Shown piece after piece: positions 32,601 to 42,910 of a DNA stretch of 64,000 bases. The notes below the pieces were generated by a model that had not been told where the DNA came from, ran no database searches, and saw only the letters and a program-made list of their open reading frames with translations. The position numbers were made by a program, and so were the translations under genes. The stretch is taken from the NCBI RefSeq assembly GCF_042100115.1, contig NC_091273.1, positions 2,046,001-2,110,000 of the forward strand, in the 5' to 3' direction. The DNA comes from Alternaria dauci (Eukaryota; Ascomycota; Dothideomycetes; Pleosporales; Pleosporaceae). The first letter of the stretch is position 1; each line of letters starts with the position of its first letter.

Positions 32601-35243
32601 GCGTTGGCGATAGCGAAGAGACGCTGGTCGGAGGGTGTCTGCAGCTCCTGGTCGATCTCCATCAGGGCCGGGGTCTCGTTGAAACCGAGGTTACTGGGAT
32701 CGATCTCGCGAATAGCCTTTTGAATGGCTTCTTCAAACGTTCGACCAATGCTCATGACTTCACCAACACTCTTCATGGATGAACCGAGGAGTGTGGAGAC
32801 ACGAGTGAACTTCTTCAAGTCCCAGCGAGGAATCTTCACCACAACATAGTCGAGCGATGGCTCGAAGCAAGCACATGTCACACGTGTAACTGAGTTGGAG
32901 ATCTCGTTGAGAGGGATGTTCAGACCGAGCTTGGCTGCAACAAAGGCAAGGGGGTAACCCGTTGCCTTGGAGGCAAGAGCGGAAGAACGCGACAGACGGG
33001 CGTTCACCTCGATGATGCAGTACTCCTTGGAGAAGGGGTTCAGTGCGTATTGAATGTTGCACTCACCGACAACACCGAGATGGCGAATGACGTTGACAGC
33101 GGTCGTCCGGAGCATGTTGTAATCGGTGTCGGACAGAGTTTGCGAGGGAGCAACCACAATGGAGTCTCCCGTGTGGATACCAAGGGGATCGAAGTTCTCC
33201 ATGTTGCAGACAGTGATGCAGTTGTCTCGGCAATCTCGAACAACTTCATATTCGATCTCCTTCCAGCCCTTCATACTGCGCTCGATGAGGATCTGAGGAC
33301 TGGCAGCGAAAGCCTTGTTGCAGAGATCGAGCAGCTCAGCTTCGTTGTTTGCGAAGCCGCTTCCAAGCCCACCAAGAGCATAGGCAGCTCGGACAATGAC
33401 AGGAAAGCCGATGTCCTTGACGACGCGCATAGCCTCTTCTACGTTGTTGGCAGACGCAGACTTGGCACATTTCTCGCCAATCGACTCCATGCTACGAGCG
33501 AAGAGCTCTCGGTCCTCTGTAGTGATGATGGTATCGATCGGGGTGCCCAGCACTTTGACGCCGAGGCCTTCGAATTCGTCCTTGAGTTGAATACCGACCT
33601 GGAGGGCGGTCTGACCACCAAAGGTCACGTAGATACCATCGGGTCGCTCCTTCTGGATAACCTTGCGTACAAAGTCTGCGTTGACGGGCAGGAAGTAGAC
33701 CTTGTCGGCAAGACCCTTGGAGGTTTGGATGGTGGCGATGTTGGGGTTGATCAGAATCGTGTAGATTCCTTCTTCTTTCAAAGCCTTGATCGCCTGACTT
33801 CCAGAGTAGTCAAACTCTCCAGCCTGTCCAATGCTCAAACCTCCACTGCCGAGGACAAGCACCTTCTTGACGTCCACTCTAGGGGTGAGCTTCCTGTTCT
33901 CCTCAAAGGTGCCACCAGGGAATTCAACTGGTTGCGACAGGACTTCAGATGATGCCATTGCTTTCTGGATAGTGCTGATGAAGACATCGAAGAGGTACTC
34001 GGTGTCGCGAGGGCCAGGGGTGTGCTCGGGGTGGAATTGCACACTGAAGTAGGGCCTGCGAACGTGTCGGATACCCTCGTTACTCCCATCGTTGGCGTTG
34101 ACGAAGAGCTCTTCCCAGCCGTTGGGTAGTGTCTTGGAATCGACGGCATAACCGTGGTTTTGTGATGTGATGTGACACTTGCCAGTGAGCAGACTGGTGC
34201 AGGGGATGTTTGCGCCACGGTTACCGAACTTCATCTTGACAGTCTCGGCGCCGGCAGCTCGTGCCAGCAGTTGATGGCCAAGACAGATACCGAAGATGGG
34301 TGTCCGCGCTTCGTCCATAGCACTCTTGATATGCTTGACGGTAGACTCCATCATGGCTGGGTCACCAGGGCCGTTTGAGATGAAGAGACCATCGTAGTCC
34401 TTGCCAGCAAGCGCAGGGAAGTCGTAGTCCCATGGAACCTGCAGGACTTCGACTCCTCTCCGGACCAAGCACCTAAGCTGGTTGTATTTGAGACCGACGT
34501 CAACAGTGACGACACGTACGGGGCGGCCAGAAGGGTGCTTGAGGGCGGTCGCAGGGTCGGGCTTGTAGAGCTTGGGTTCTTTGATGGAGACTATACACAT
34601 GTTAGAGTGGGTTTCTTTGTGAGTGCGCGGCTTGCATACCTTCAGCAACCAAGTTCTTCTTGTTGGGGTCAAGCCACTCGACCTGCTCGAAGCTACTCCT
34701 CCAATCGACCTCGTCGTCGGCGAGGGTCTGAGTGTTGACTGCACCGTTGGTGAGCGAGGTGGAGGAGGGCGATGGCCCGGTCCTCTGCATGAGACGTCCC
34801 AGCATGCTACCCTCCTCTCGGATACGCTTGGTCAGCGCTCGCGTGTCGACGCCGGTGATGGCGGGCACGCCCTGCTCCTTGAGCCATGCACCCAGCGAAG
34901 AGGTGGCCAAGTGATGCGAGTATTCCTCGCCAGCGTAGGTAGCAACAACCAATCCCGCAATGTGGATCTCGCTCGACTCGAAGTGAGCTGGGACACCCTC
35001 AAGAAGGGCGTCCATCTCTTCCCTCGAGGGTACACCATAGTTGCCTACTAGGGGGAATGTGATGACCAAGATCTGGCCGCGGTAGGAGGGGTCTGTGATT
35101 GACTCGGGGTAGCCAACCATGCCCGTCTGGAAGACGAGTTCTCCGGAAATGCTCTTGTCGGCACCGAAGCTGTTACCGAAGCAGACGTAGCCATCTTGAA
35201 GCTCAAGAGCCAAGTTGTGGCTCTGGTCGGGTTGTGGAGCCAT
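29623..35243 (-). CDS. CPSase-ATCase pyrimidine multienzyme lacking the dihydroorotase-like domain
   Basis: Orthologous to yeast URA2 / Aspergillus pyrABCN. Exons are 35243-34640, 34590-29729 and 29679-29623, with two 49-nt introns, for about 1840 residues. The GATase half has Cys304 in [10 protein letters not shown] and [11 protein letters not shown]. CPSase halves start at [20 protein letters not shown] and [20 protein letters not shown]. The MGS regulatory domain includes [14 protein letters not shown]. The ATCase has [23 protein letters not shown] and HPLPRNNEI; its last exon gives [18 protein letters not shown]. These catalyse the first two steps of UMP synthesis, with UTP feedback expected at the MGS domain. 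Fungal homologues usually exceed 2200 residues because a non-catalytic dihydroorotase-like domain lies between MGS and ATCase. Here SKVDFQ and HITSVKQFS are joined by about 37 Ser/Ala-rich residues, in one continuous exon. Confidence 0.95.
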
Positions 35244-36753
35244 AATTGAGTGTGTAAGTGACAGCTCTAGGGCTATGGAACCCTTGAGAAGCGAGACTGC
35301 CAGGCAATTGTAGGGAAGAGAAGAGAAGAAGCGAAACTCGAGGAAAAAGTTTCAGAGCCTCAATGCAACGAAAAAAACGTGAGTAGTCTAGCTGCCGCTG
35401 CATGGCGGGGTTGATTGGCCCCGCCTTAGCGAATGACGAGTGTCGTCGGCCTTTCTGTGCCTCGCCGAGAGTCTACCTCGATCGCAGCGCAACCAAAAAA
35501 TATTTTGCCTACATCGACGATGTCTGCTCTGTTTCGGTCCCTCATTGTGGTGCTCACCAAAAGCTGAGGTCAAAGTCGTACTGCAATTGGATCGAGATCA
35601 AGATCAAGATCAGATCAAAATCTGTCTCATAGCAGAGTGAGCGGGCGACTTTGAATGATTGAAAACTCGATACACGTCCCATAAGATCAGCACCTACTGC
35701 ATATCAAAAACTTCAACAAAGAGTTTCTTTTGCCAGGGCTCGCATGGCGGTGTGATGTCGGAGGTGCATGCATCGCCAAAGCTGCCAATGGCGAGTAGCG
35801 GGAACACCTTTAACAGGGTGGAGCTATGATCAGCGCGAGGATGCAACGGCCATGCACGACGACATCACCGTTTGTCGTGCGACTGTGCGCAAAGACGTGC
35901 GTGTGAAGGAGCACATGTCGCAGGCTATGAAAACTCAAAGTATCGAGTCCGACAGCGGCTCGGTGACAAATAAGATGGAGCAATTATCTGAAGGTCATGC
36001 AGGGCCCGTAGCCTCGCCCTAGACGCGCAAGGCAGGGTTGCTGTCAGGATATTCGTTGATCGAGACTTGTCTAGATCGCGGACCTTTTGACCGCATCGTG
36101 GGGGCTCTGAGCGATGCATCGGACGAGACGAGGCGCGATGCTGTACGAAGAAGCGAAATGCCTCAAGCAGCTCCTCTGTAGCCACGGGCCAGGCCGTGTA
36201 GAGAGCGGGCGACCAAGGTCTCGCCTACCTGCATCAGGCATGTGGAGGATCTGAGGGTTATATTGTATGCACTCTGCACCCCAGAGTGCTAAAGATACCC
36301 ACATCAGGGCAATCGTCTCGATGACGCCTTTGAAACTGGCGCGTTTTTCCCCTCCGACATGGCTCACATGGCATTCCGGAGGTGCTTTTGGCGGCGCCCC
36401 TCGTTGTAAGCCCTGTCTGCATGTGCGGCATGCCCGCGCCCATTGGCTGCAGACGCGTCCGGGGGAGCGACGACGCGAGATAAGGATCGAGTCTTACCCA
36501 TCTGCATCTTCTGTCGACGGCGAACATGGCGCATGACGGGCCAGAGTTCGTAGGCGGTGAACTGCGTGTGGCACGAAAGTAGGCAAGAGCGCTTTTCACC
36601 ATCCTCCATCTCGTGCTTCATTTCCCACCCGTGATGAAACCTGGCTCGCTCCACCCGACCCGTACCACGACCGCCGCCACCACCACCCTCTCCCCTACCT
36701 ACGCCGACGCTGACGAGGAAGCCCGTTTCCTTTAGAGGCTCGAGGTAGTTTCC
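35244..36753. other. Divergent region CPSase-ATCase gene / TRP-like channel (1.5 kb)
   Basis: It contains the promoters of both genes. On the reverse strand about 36345-36230 reads a membrane-like stretch (FKGVIETIALMWVSLALWG) that ends at a donor-like CAGGTAGGC. Further up (about 36500) lies a second donor-like ATGGGTAAGA. I could not join them in one frame to a start codon. An unrecognised small spliced gene is possible. Nothing else is recognised. Confidence 0.35.
35404..35425 (-). promoter_or_regulatory. CCAAT box between inverted GC arms upstream of the CPSase-ATCase gene
   Basis: GGCGGGG and CCCCGCC arms (7 bp, perfect) flank TTGATTGG, whose reverse strand holds CCAAT. It lies about 170 bp upstream of the start at 35243. 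CCAAT is the site of the fungal Hap/CBC complex in general; its use here is inference. Confidence 0.35.
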
Positions 36754-39700
36754 ATGTTCGCTTCATTTTTCAGCAAATCCTCACGCCGGCCATCGGAGAC
36801 CACGCCACTGCTCGCGGCCATCAACCGCTACCGTCGTCGCCAGAATGGAGAGGACTCGGACAGCGAAGACGAGCATGAGCGCATAGCGCAGTATGACGGC
36901 GACGAAGACGACGAGGACGACGATCGCCAGCGCGACGGGCCCCTGCTGCCCGTCTTTTCGGCACAGGTTCTGGGTATGCGGAGAATAATGCTTTCTGGCT
37001 TGCTTGCTTGCTTGTTCACAGCACTGACAATATCCACAGATCGCATACCCATCTACAACACCACGCACGCCATCCGCATAATCCTCGTCCAGCGATGCGA
37101 AACCACGCTGTCGTGGGACCAGCTGCGCTCCCCGCAAGTGTCGCAGTTCCTCGTCAAGCCCATCCAGCAGCAGATTCGCTCCGACCACTTCTCGCGCGGG
37201 CTGCTCTACTGCCTGCTCGCCAACTGCCTACAGTTCAAAAAGGAGGGAGAGGAGAACCCCGGCAATGTGGGCGTCAGTAAAACGCGCGCCCTCATTTGCG
37301 AGCTTCTGGCTATGCGTCTGCTGAAGGAGTTCTCCACGCGGGAACTCATCGATGCCCTCTCCTACGACTTCGATCCTTTGCAGGGGATGATGGTGCAGGG
37401 ACGTGGTAACAACACCCCGGGGGGCGCCAGCTGGTCGCGACAGGCGTACCGTGCTGCGCGCATCTCTGCGCTCGAGATTGCCATTCGCGCTCAGGCCAAG
37501 AAGTTCCTTGCCCATCCTCTGGTAGTACGCCAGCTGGAAGCCATCTGGGCGGGCACCATCGTCTTCCACTCCGCCGCTGACAGCCTACACCGGAAGCCAG
37601 ACTCGCCCCAAGAGCGCGGCTACGATGTGCGCGACAACCTATCCCCGCGAACAGGTCCGTCTCGTCGCATGTCGCCTACCAAGCCTGCGCCTCCCCTGCC
37701 TCCGCCCGGTGCGCTTCTTCGGCGTACAGTGACCCTCTACGATCCCCACGATGCCTCAATCTTCAAACTCTCCCGTCTGCGTGTTCCTCGCTACCGCAAT
37801 CTGTTCTCCACTCTCTCTTTCGCCATCATGCTGGGCCTGTTCTTGGCTGTGCTGGCTGAGAAGTCGGACGACATAACAGCACTTGAAGTTCTGTTCTGGT
37901 TCTGGAGTGCTGGATACATGCTCGACGAAGTAGTTGGTTTCTCTGAGCAGGGCTTCGGTTTATACATTATGAGTGTCTGGAATGCCTTTGATCTAGGTAT
38001 CCTCCTCATGTTCATGGCTTACTACGTCTTACGCCTTTACGGAATTCTCATGCCCGACGTCAGCCGCCATGGGGTGGCGGCTATGGCTTATGATGTGCTG
38101 GGATCTACTGCGGTCCTGTTGTTTCCTAGGCTGTTCTCGGCTCTGGACCATTACCGGTACTTTTCGCAGCTGCTCATCGCCTTCAAGATGATGGCTATGG
38201 ATCTGGTTGCGATTCTCGTCCTCATTGTGATAAGCTGCAGTGGTTTCTTTGTCGCTTTTAGCCTGGCCTTCAAGAGAGATCTCGGTGCTTCCGATGCCGC
38301 CTACGCCATCTTCCAGCTGGTTATGGGTTTCACGCCTGCCGCATGGGATCTCTGGGGCGAGGTCAACTTTCTTGGCAAGACTCTTCTTGCTCTGTTCCTC
38401 TTCATTTGTCACTTCCTCATCGTCACCATTCTTGTCACTGTCTTGACCAATTCCTTCATGGCAGTCGTCAAGAATGCCGATGAAGAGCATCAGTTCCTGT
38501 TCGCTGTCAATACCATCTCCATGGTCAAGTCAGACGCGCTCTTCTCCTACATCCCGCCGACCAATATCATTGGATGGCTGTTGATCCCGCTCAAGTTTAC
38601 CATGTCTTTCAAGAGGTTTCTACGCATGAATCGGCTTGTCATCAAGCTGACGCATCTTCCCATTTTGTTCGTAATATTCTTCTACGAGCGCGTTGTTCTG
38701 TCGCATCTATCGTACGGACCAACCGATCTCGTCGAGCAACGGGGTCGAGCTGAATCCAAAGCACCTGTACCTGCGTTCAGCATTCGAGGCCCTACCGAAT
38801 TGTTCAGCCCTCGCCTACGTGAGCCTTCTGTCACTACCTTTCAGAAGGACCAGGCGCTCGAAGAGGTGTTCAGGCGACCCTTTCGCGACCCCAGCTTCCA
38901 ACCTACCCCTCGCTATCCGACACCTAGGAGGAACTCGGGCAATGTTGTATCGGATTGGATGAGGAAGATGGGCGACGATGATGAAAATACACCGCCCCAG
39001 GATGATTCACAATCAGTTTTAGACCGACTCGAGGGGCCCAATCGGCCATATCTACGGCGAACAAGAACTGCCGGCCAGCCGAGGCGTAGGCACCCACTCG
39101 CTACCAGGACCGTGGTTTCCGATCCCGACGATGCCGCGACGCCGTTAAGCCAGGCTATAGCAGAGGAAGAAGAACCAGACTTGAGTTTAGCTACGACCAT
39201 GGAGGAGGCGCCGCAGCAGACTGATGCTGATGGAGATGACGAAGACGACGATGCGAGTACCGATCAGCAGGTCACCCCGCGGGTTGAACGAAGTCAGAAG
39301 GATAGCAAACGGCCTCATACAGGATACGAGTCTTCTGAGGATGAGTCTTTCCGTACGCCCATGACTATTCTGCCCAAGTCGCAAAGCCGCACTCCGGCTA
39401 TTGTGGCCTCGCCCTCTGATTCCAGCTTCAAAGCGAAGGGACCTCTGTCACCCGGCAAGAGGCGACCCAAACCAGGGCACAACCGCAATACCTCTACAAG
39501 CACAATCCTCTTCAGTCCTGTCAAGGAGACTATGGACGTTTCCCGTGCTACATCTCCCGAAAAGCGACCGAGAACAAGCGCTCGCAGCGGAACAGCCACG
39601 GGCACAGCAACTCCCGGACGTCTGGACGGTTCAAGTGGAACAGGGGCCAAGACTCCAAAGCGCACTAGTGTGCCCCCTCCTGGTGCGGCTTCTCGTCCTC

Positions 39701-40164
39701 GTGCGATTATGCCACCACGCGGGATGTCATCCAACCTACTTTCCAAAGGCAACTTGGGACGCGAGCCCTCGTTCAACGCCATTGCTTTAGATCTCGCATC
39801 GGATCTTGGAGACAACAATCTCAATCCCAACTTTGGCAATCTCAACGGTCTACCTGCATCGTTCACTACGCAATTCGGAATGGCTGCTAGGATGAAGGCG
39901 CACGAGATCCAAAAGGGCAGCGACAACGACTCCGAGTCCAACCGCATGAGCAGAATTATGCTTGCGCGGATGACGACACTTGAAGAAGGCTTCCGCGACA
40001 TGCTTCAGGAAGTCAAGGGGTTGAAGCAAGCAGAGAGTCAGGTAGGTAGTCGCGGCACCCACTCGCCGCCGAACGAGCCGTCTACCAAGAAGAAGGGCAA
40101 GGCGAAGAAGAAGATGAGCATGAGACGAAGTGATGAAGAGCCGAGGATGGGCTCTAGCCTATAA
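36754..40164 (+). CDS. TRP/Yvc1-like calcium-permeable cation channel
   Basis: Exons are 36754-36973 and 37040-40164, for about 1114 residues. The 66-nt intron GTATGC...CACAG joins PVFSAQVL to DRIPIYNTTHAIRI, restoring the conserved RCETTLSWDQLRSPQVSQFL entry of fungal Yvc1-type channels. A cytosolic N-terminal domain covers about 75-310. Six or more membrane helices follow from FSTLSFAIMLGLFLAVL (about 335) through FRRLF-like helices. A pore-like segment is AIFQLVMGFTPAAWDLWG, and the last helix is LFLFICHFLIVTILVTVLTN. A further amphipathic region ends near FFYERVVLSHL. The C-terminal 440 residues are low-complexity, with an acidic stretch and a KKKGKAKKKMSMRR end. Yeast Yvc1 releases vacuolar calcium; location here is inference. 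The intron is stop-free, so the unspliced frame is also open. Confidence 0.87.
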   Translation: MFASFFSKSSRRPSETTPLLAAINRYRRRQNGEDSDSEDEHERIAQYDGDEDDEDDDRQRDGPLLPVFSAQVLGMRRIMLSGLLACLFTALTISTDRIPIYNTTHAIRIILVQRCETTLSWDQLRSPQVSQFLVKPIQQQIRSDHFSRGLLYCLLANCLQFKKEGEENPGNVGVSKTRALICELLAMRLLKEFSTRELIDALSYDFDPLQGMMVQGRGNNTPGGASWSRQAYRAARISALEIAIRAQAKKFLAHPLVVRQLEAIWAGTIVFHSAADSLHRKPDSPQERGYDVRDNLSPRTGPSRRMSPTKPAPPLPPPGALLRRTVTLYDPHDASIFKLSRLRVPRYRNLFSTLSFAIMLGLFLAVLAEKSDDITALEVLFWFWSAGYMLDEVVGFSEQGFGLYIMSVWNAFDLGILLMFMAYYVLRLYGILMPDVSRHGVAAMAYDVLGSTAVLLFPRLFSALDHYRYFSQLLIAFKMMAMDLVAILVLIVISCSGFFVAFSLAFKRDLGASDAAYAIFQLVMGFTPAAWDLWGEVNFLGKTLLALFLFICHFLIVTILVTVLTNSFMAVVKNADEEHQFLFAVNTISMVKSDALFSYIPPTNIIGWLLIPLKFTMSFKRFLRMNRLVIKLTHLPILFVIFFYERVVLSHLSYGPTDLVEQRGRAESKAPVPAFSIRGPTELFSPRLREPSVTTFQKDQALEEVFRRPFRDPSFQPTPRYPTPRRNSGNVVSDWMRKMGDDDENTPPQDDSQSVLDRLEGPNRPYLRRTRTAGQPRRRHPLATRTVVSDPDDAATPLSQAIAEEEEPDLSLATTMEEAPQQTDADGDDEDDDASTDQQVTPRVERSQKDSKRPHTGYESSEDESFRTPMTILPKSQSRTPAIVASPSDSSFKAKGPLSPGKRRPKPGHNRNTSTSTILFSPVKETMDVSRATSPEKRPRTSARSGTATGTATPGRLDGSSGTGAKTPKRTSVPPPGAASRPRAIMPPRGMSSNLLSKGNLGREPSFNAIALDLASDLGDNNLNPNFGNLNGLPASFTTQFGMAARMKAHEIQKGSDNDSESNRMSRIMLARMTTLEEGFRDMLQEVKGLKQAESQVGSRGTHSPPNEPSTKKKGKAKKKMSMRRSDEEPRMGSSL

Positions 40165-41266
40165 AGAAGTAACGAGGCTGTATGTGGCGCATTGCATATC
40201 TCGGTGTTTTTAGGGTCATCTTGCATGGCTTGCGTTTGGCCGTTTTGGGTCTGGCATAACTGTTTCGACAAGATGATACCCGATGGGTGTTTTTTGCCTA
40301 ATCAGCGGCGTTTTGTCTGATTTGCTGAGCATGCTTTGTCTTGCTTTTGTATCATTAGTTTACGTTGTCTCTGTCGAAGTCTGGTCATAATTTCTAGTTT
40401 GAATACATTGGTATTGCAGTATCCGGGAGATTTTCGTGATTCAAACGGTCTGCAACTCCTGTGCTTGTAGATCGTGGACAGCGATGACCCGACTTGAGTC
40501 ATGTCTCAAGAGCTTCTCGAATTACTCATGAGCCATCTTTCGGAGGAGATGGGACGCTACTTGGTATGTGAATTGATCATCTTTCAATTCAGGTACACCG
40601 TATGACCCTCTCGACATCCATCGTGCAGACCCATGTATTCATCAGCCGCAATCCATATGCCCCTGAATATCATTCACAACAACACGTGTACGACCGAAGA
40701 TGATCCCAGCAGTCAGAACAGAATGCAGGGAACGCGCATGTAGGTGTTGCGCAAACCACCTCGCTCCGTGCCGGCGAGTCGACAACCATATCTAAATTTG
40801 TTCGGACAGTAGACGTTCTAGAATCGGCAAAGTGGGTCCCGCTGCTCCTAAATGAAGCATCGATCTGACGTCGAAGGCATGTTGTGCGTTGTGACGCGCG
40901 CCCTTTCCCCACAAGCACCCTATTCTGCGGGCAATCGGCGCAGGGGAGAGCTAGCATGTTCGATGTTTCGTATATTGGAGCGATCCGTGGATTTCCATAA
41001 TTAGTTTCTAACAGCTCAATTGAACCATTGATTCTTAAGTCCAAGTGACCACCCTTCAATCGCTTGACAAGCTTTGTTTCCTGCCATTCTACTCGAGTCA
41101 GAAGCGTTACGCTATCGACCATCTTCCCCCGCACCATCCGATACGCTTTGTTCGAGGAAACCGGAACTCGATTTACCCCGCAAATCAACACGAACCTCAC
41201 ACGACCTTTTCGAGGTTACTTCAGCACACACACACACACACACACACACACTGCTGAAGAAGCAAT
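40165..41266. other. Intergenic region upstream of the small hypothetical gene
   Basis: It holds the 3' UTR of the channel and the promoter of the next gene. A 176-codon reverse frame (40670-41200) has scattered Cys residues but no family motif. It overlaps the leader of the rightward gene and is not called. Confidence 0.4.
41225..41250. repeat. Microsatellite (CA)13
   Basis: Thirteen CA units ending 16 nt before the start codon of the following gene, so probably within its 5' leader. Confidence 0.95.
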
Positions 41267-41957
41267 ATGGCGACTATGCACAAGACACCCAGCGAAGAAG
41301 GTACGTGATCCGATGGCCCCAACACTCCCGTCCATAAAAGTTCCCAATTGAAGAGGGAGAAGACGAAGAAGCACTGCTAACATGTGGTCCTCTATAGAAA
41401 TCGCAAAAACACTCGGCAACCTCCAACTCTCAGCCTCGCACCCCCAAAAGACTGCACAAAAGCCCAAATCCAAGCCCGTAGCAGATAGCTGGGAAGCCGA
41501 ATTCAGCGGCTCCGACACCGAAACCGAAGACGTCGACTCCGGCAAGTCAGAAGCAAAAGGCTCACCACACGACTCCTTGCAGCCACTCTCTACAACCACG
41601 TCTCGCGACACTCCGCCAAATCCGCCGCCGCCCACACCCGCCAGCCCGACGCAGTTTGAGTACCCAGATAACGTGCCGTATAGCCTGAACTCGAGTCTGA
41701 GTGATGGGAGCAGTAGGAGCTCGAGCAGAGGGGGGGCCGGCGGTCCGGATAAGCGGCCAGAGAAGACGACGGCGGTAGCTGGGAGGCTGATTGCGGGTGC
41801 CTTGGGTGTTAGGGCGCCGAAGAGGACGGACGAGGAGAGGGAGTATGATCGTGTTACGAGGGAGAAGGAGAGGAAGAGGAGGAACGAGGAGAGGGAGAGG
41901 GAGAAGAAGGAGGCTGAGGAGAGGGAAGCTAGGAAGAAGGCTGTTTGGGATGATTAG
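41267..41957 (+). CDS. Conserved hypothetical protein with charged C-terminal helix
   Basis: Exons are 41267-41300 and 41398-41957. The 97-nt intron GTACGT...CTATAG contains the branch GCTAAC; the product is 197 residues. MATMHKTPSEE joins to EIAKTLGNLQLSAS. The middle is disordered, with PVADSWEAEFSGSDTETED. The end is a block I recall as recurrent in small fungal proteins: KTTAVAGRLIAGALGVRAPK, then a strongly charged Arg/Glu/Lys helix (coiled coil likely) and the terminal AVWDD. Function is unknown. The short first exon is supported by a good donor, branch site and acceptor, and by the fact that the second exon has no suitable ATG at its start. Confidence 0.75.
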
Positions 41958-42541
41958 AGGAGCGGTCACGCTTGTGCTGGAACTTTGTTATGTGTATGTT
42001 ACGCGTTGGAAGCCTTTGTTGGTGTGTATATATAGTCTACGAAAATGTATAAATTAGATTTAGAGAGCTGGCTTCACGTGCACAAAGATTTGAGTGTGCT
42101 AGCATGGCATCTTTACTGGTAAACAAGGAGACTAGGCATTGGACGTGTTCGGCTAAAAGCCAAATCGCTGCTTCGCTCGTCATACCCTCGCACAGATTCT
42201 GCAGATTGCTCGTTGGTCCCAAGAAGTGCATGGAAGTCACAAAAGTATATAGTGAATTCAATCCTCCTTGCATGTGGCGTACCACCAGCTAAAACGTGAA
42301 GACACAAATAGCGCCGCGCAAGGCGGACCGACTAAATCCGTGACGCCCGAACCCATAGAATCATATCTGAAAGCAAAACCCATGCCTCTTTTCCGCCATC
42401 GCCGCCGCTGAAAGCAATCGTGTACTCGTAGGTCTTCGGCAGGTCGTGCTCGTGGATATACAAGGTGATGACCTAGCCGCTGGGTGTCAAAGTTTGGCAC
42501 AGCTGTAGGGAGCTCTGCACAACGCTGCGGGGGGTCGCCAG
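41958..42541. other. Convergent 3' region, hypothetical gene / SUMO
   Basis: About 580 bp between stop codons. It has A/T-rich stretches (42040-42070) suiting 3' UTRs. Open frames here are short and without motif. Confidence 0.45.
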
Positions 42542-42910
42542 TCAGCAGCCACCAATCTGCTCCTGGTGAACCTCGAGAGTGTCGCCGTCTTGCATGTCGA
42601 GCTGCGTCGTGTTAGCGATTGATTCAAGAAACACAGCCTCGCGCTAGTGGCAGGAGACCGCTGTCGTCCTACTTACCGTGTCTGGGTTGTCTGCAGCGGT
42701 TACACGCTGACCGTCAAACAGGAATCGTACGCTCGAGATGTTCTTTCCCTGGCGGTCGCAGAAGGCGTTCATGAGTTTGCCAAGGGCGGTGGTGCGCTTG
42801 ATCTTGAAGAAGACCTCGTTGTTGTTATCTGTCACCTTGATGTTGAGGTGCTCGCTCTGGCCGCCATCCTCGGGCTTCTGCTGCACGTTGGGCGAACCGT
42901 TGTCAGACAT
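42542..42910 (-). CDS. SMT3: Small ubiquitin-like modifier (SUMO/Smt3)
   Basis: Exons are 42910-42677 and 42601-42542. The 75-nt intron (GTAAGT...ACGCAG, branch GCTAAC) joins TAADNPDT to LDMQDGDTLEVHQEQIGG; the product is 97 residues. A flexible tail MSDNGSPNVQQKPEDGG precedes the beta-grasp fold: HLNIKVTDNNNEVFFKIKRT, then LMNAFCDRQGK and VRFLFDGQRV. The protein ends G-G-C, so the Ulp-type protease would need to remove a single residue to expose the diglycine used for conjugation. SUMO is attached to lysines of nuclear proteins by Aos1-Uba2 and Ubc9. An ATG four codons upstream (42922) is in frame, but the MSDN start is the usual one. Confidence 0.95.

Noticed and set aside
40670..41200. Reverse 176-codon frame with several cysteines
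   Set aside because: No recognisable motif, and it overlaps the leader of the rightward gene at 41267; the cysteine spacing fits no zinc-binding pattern I know.
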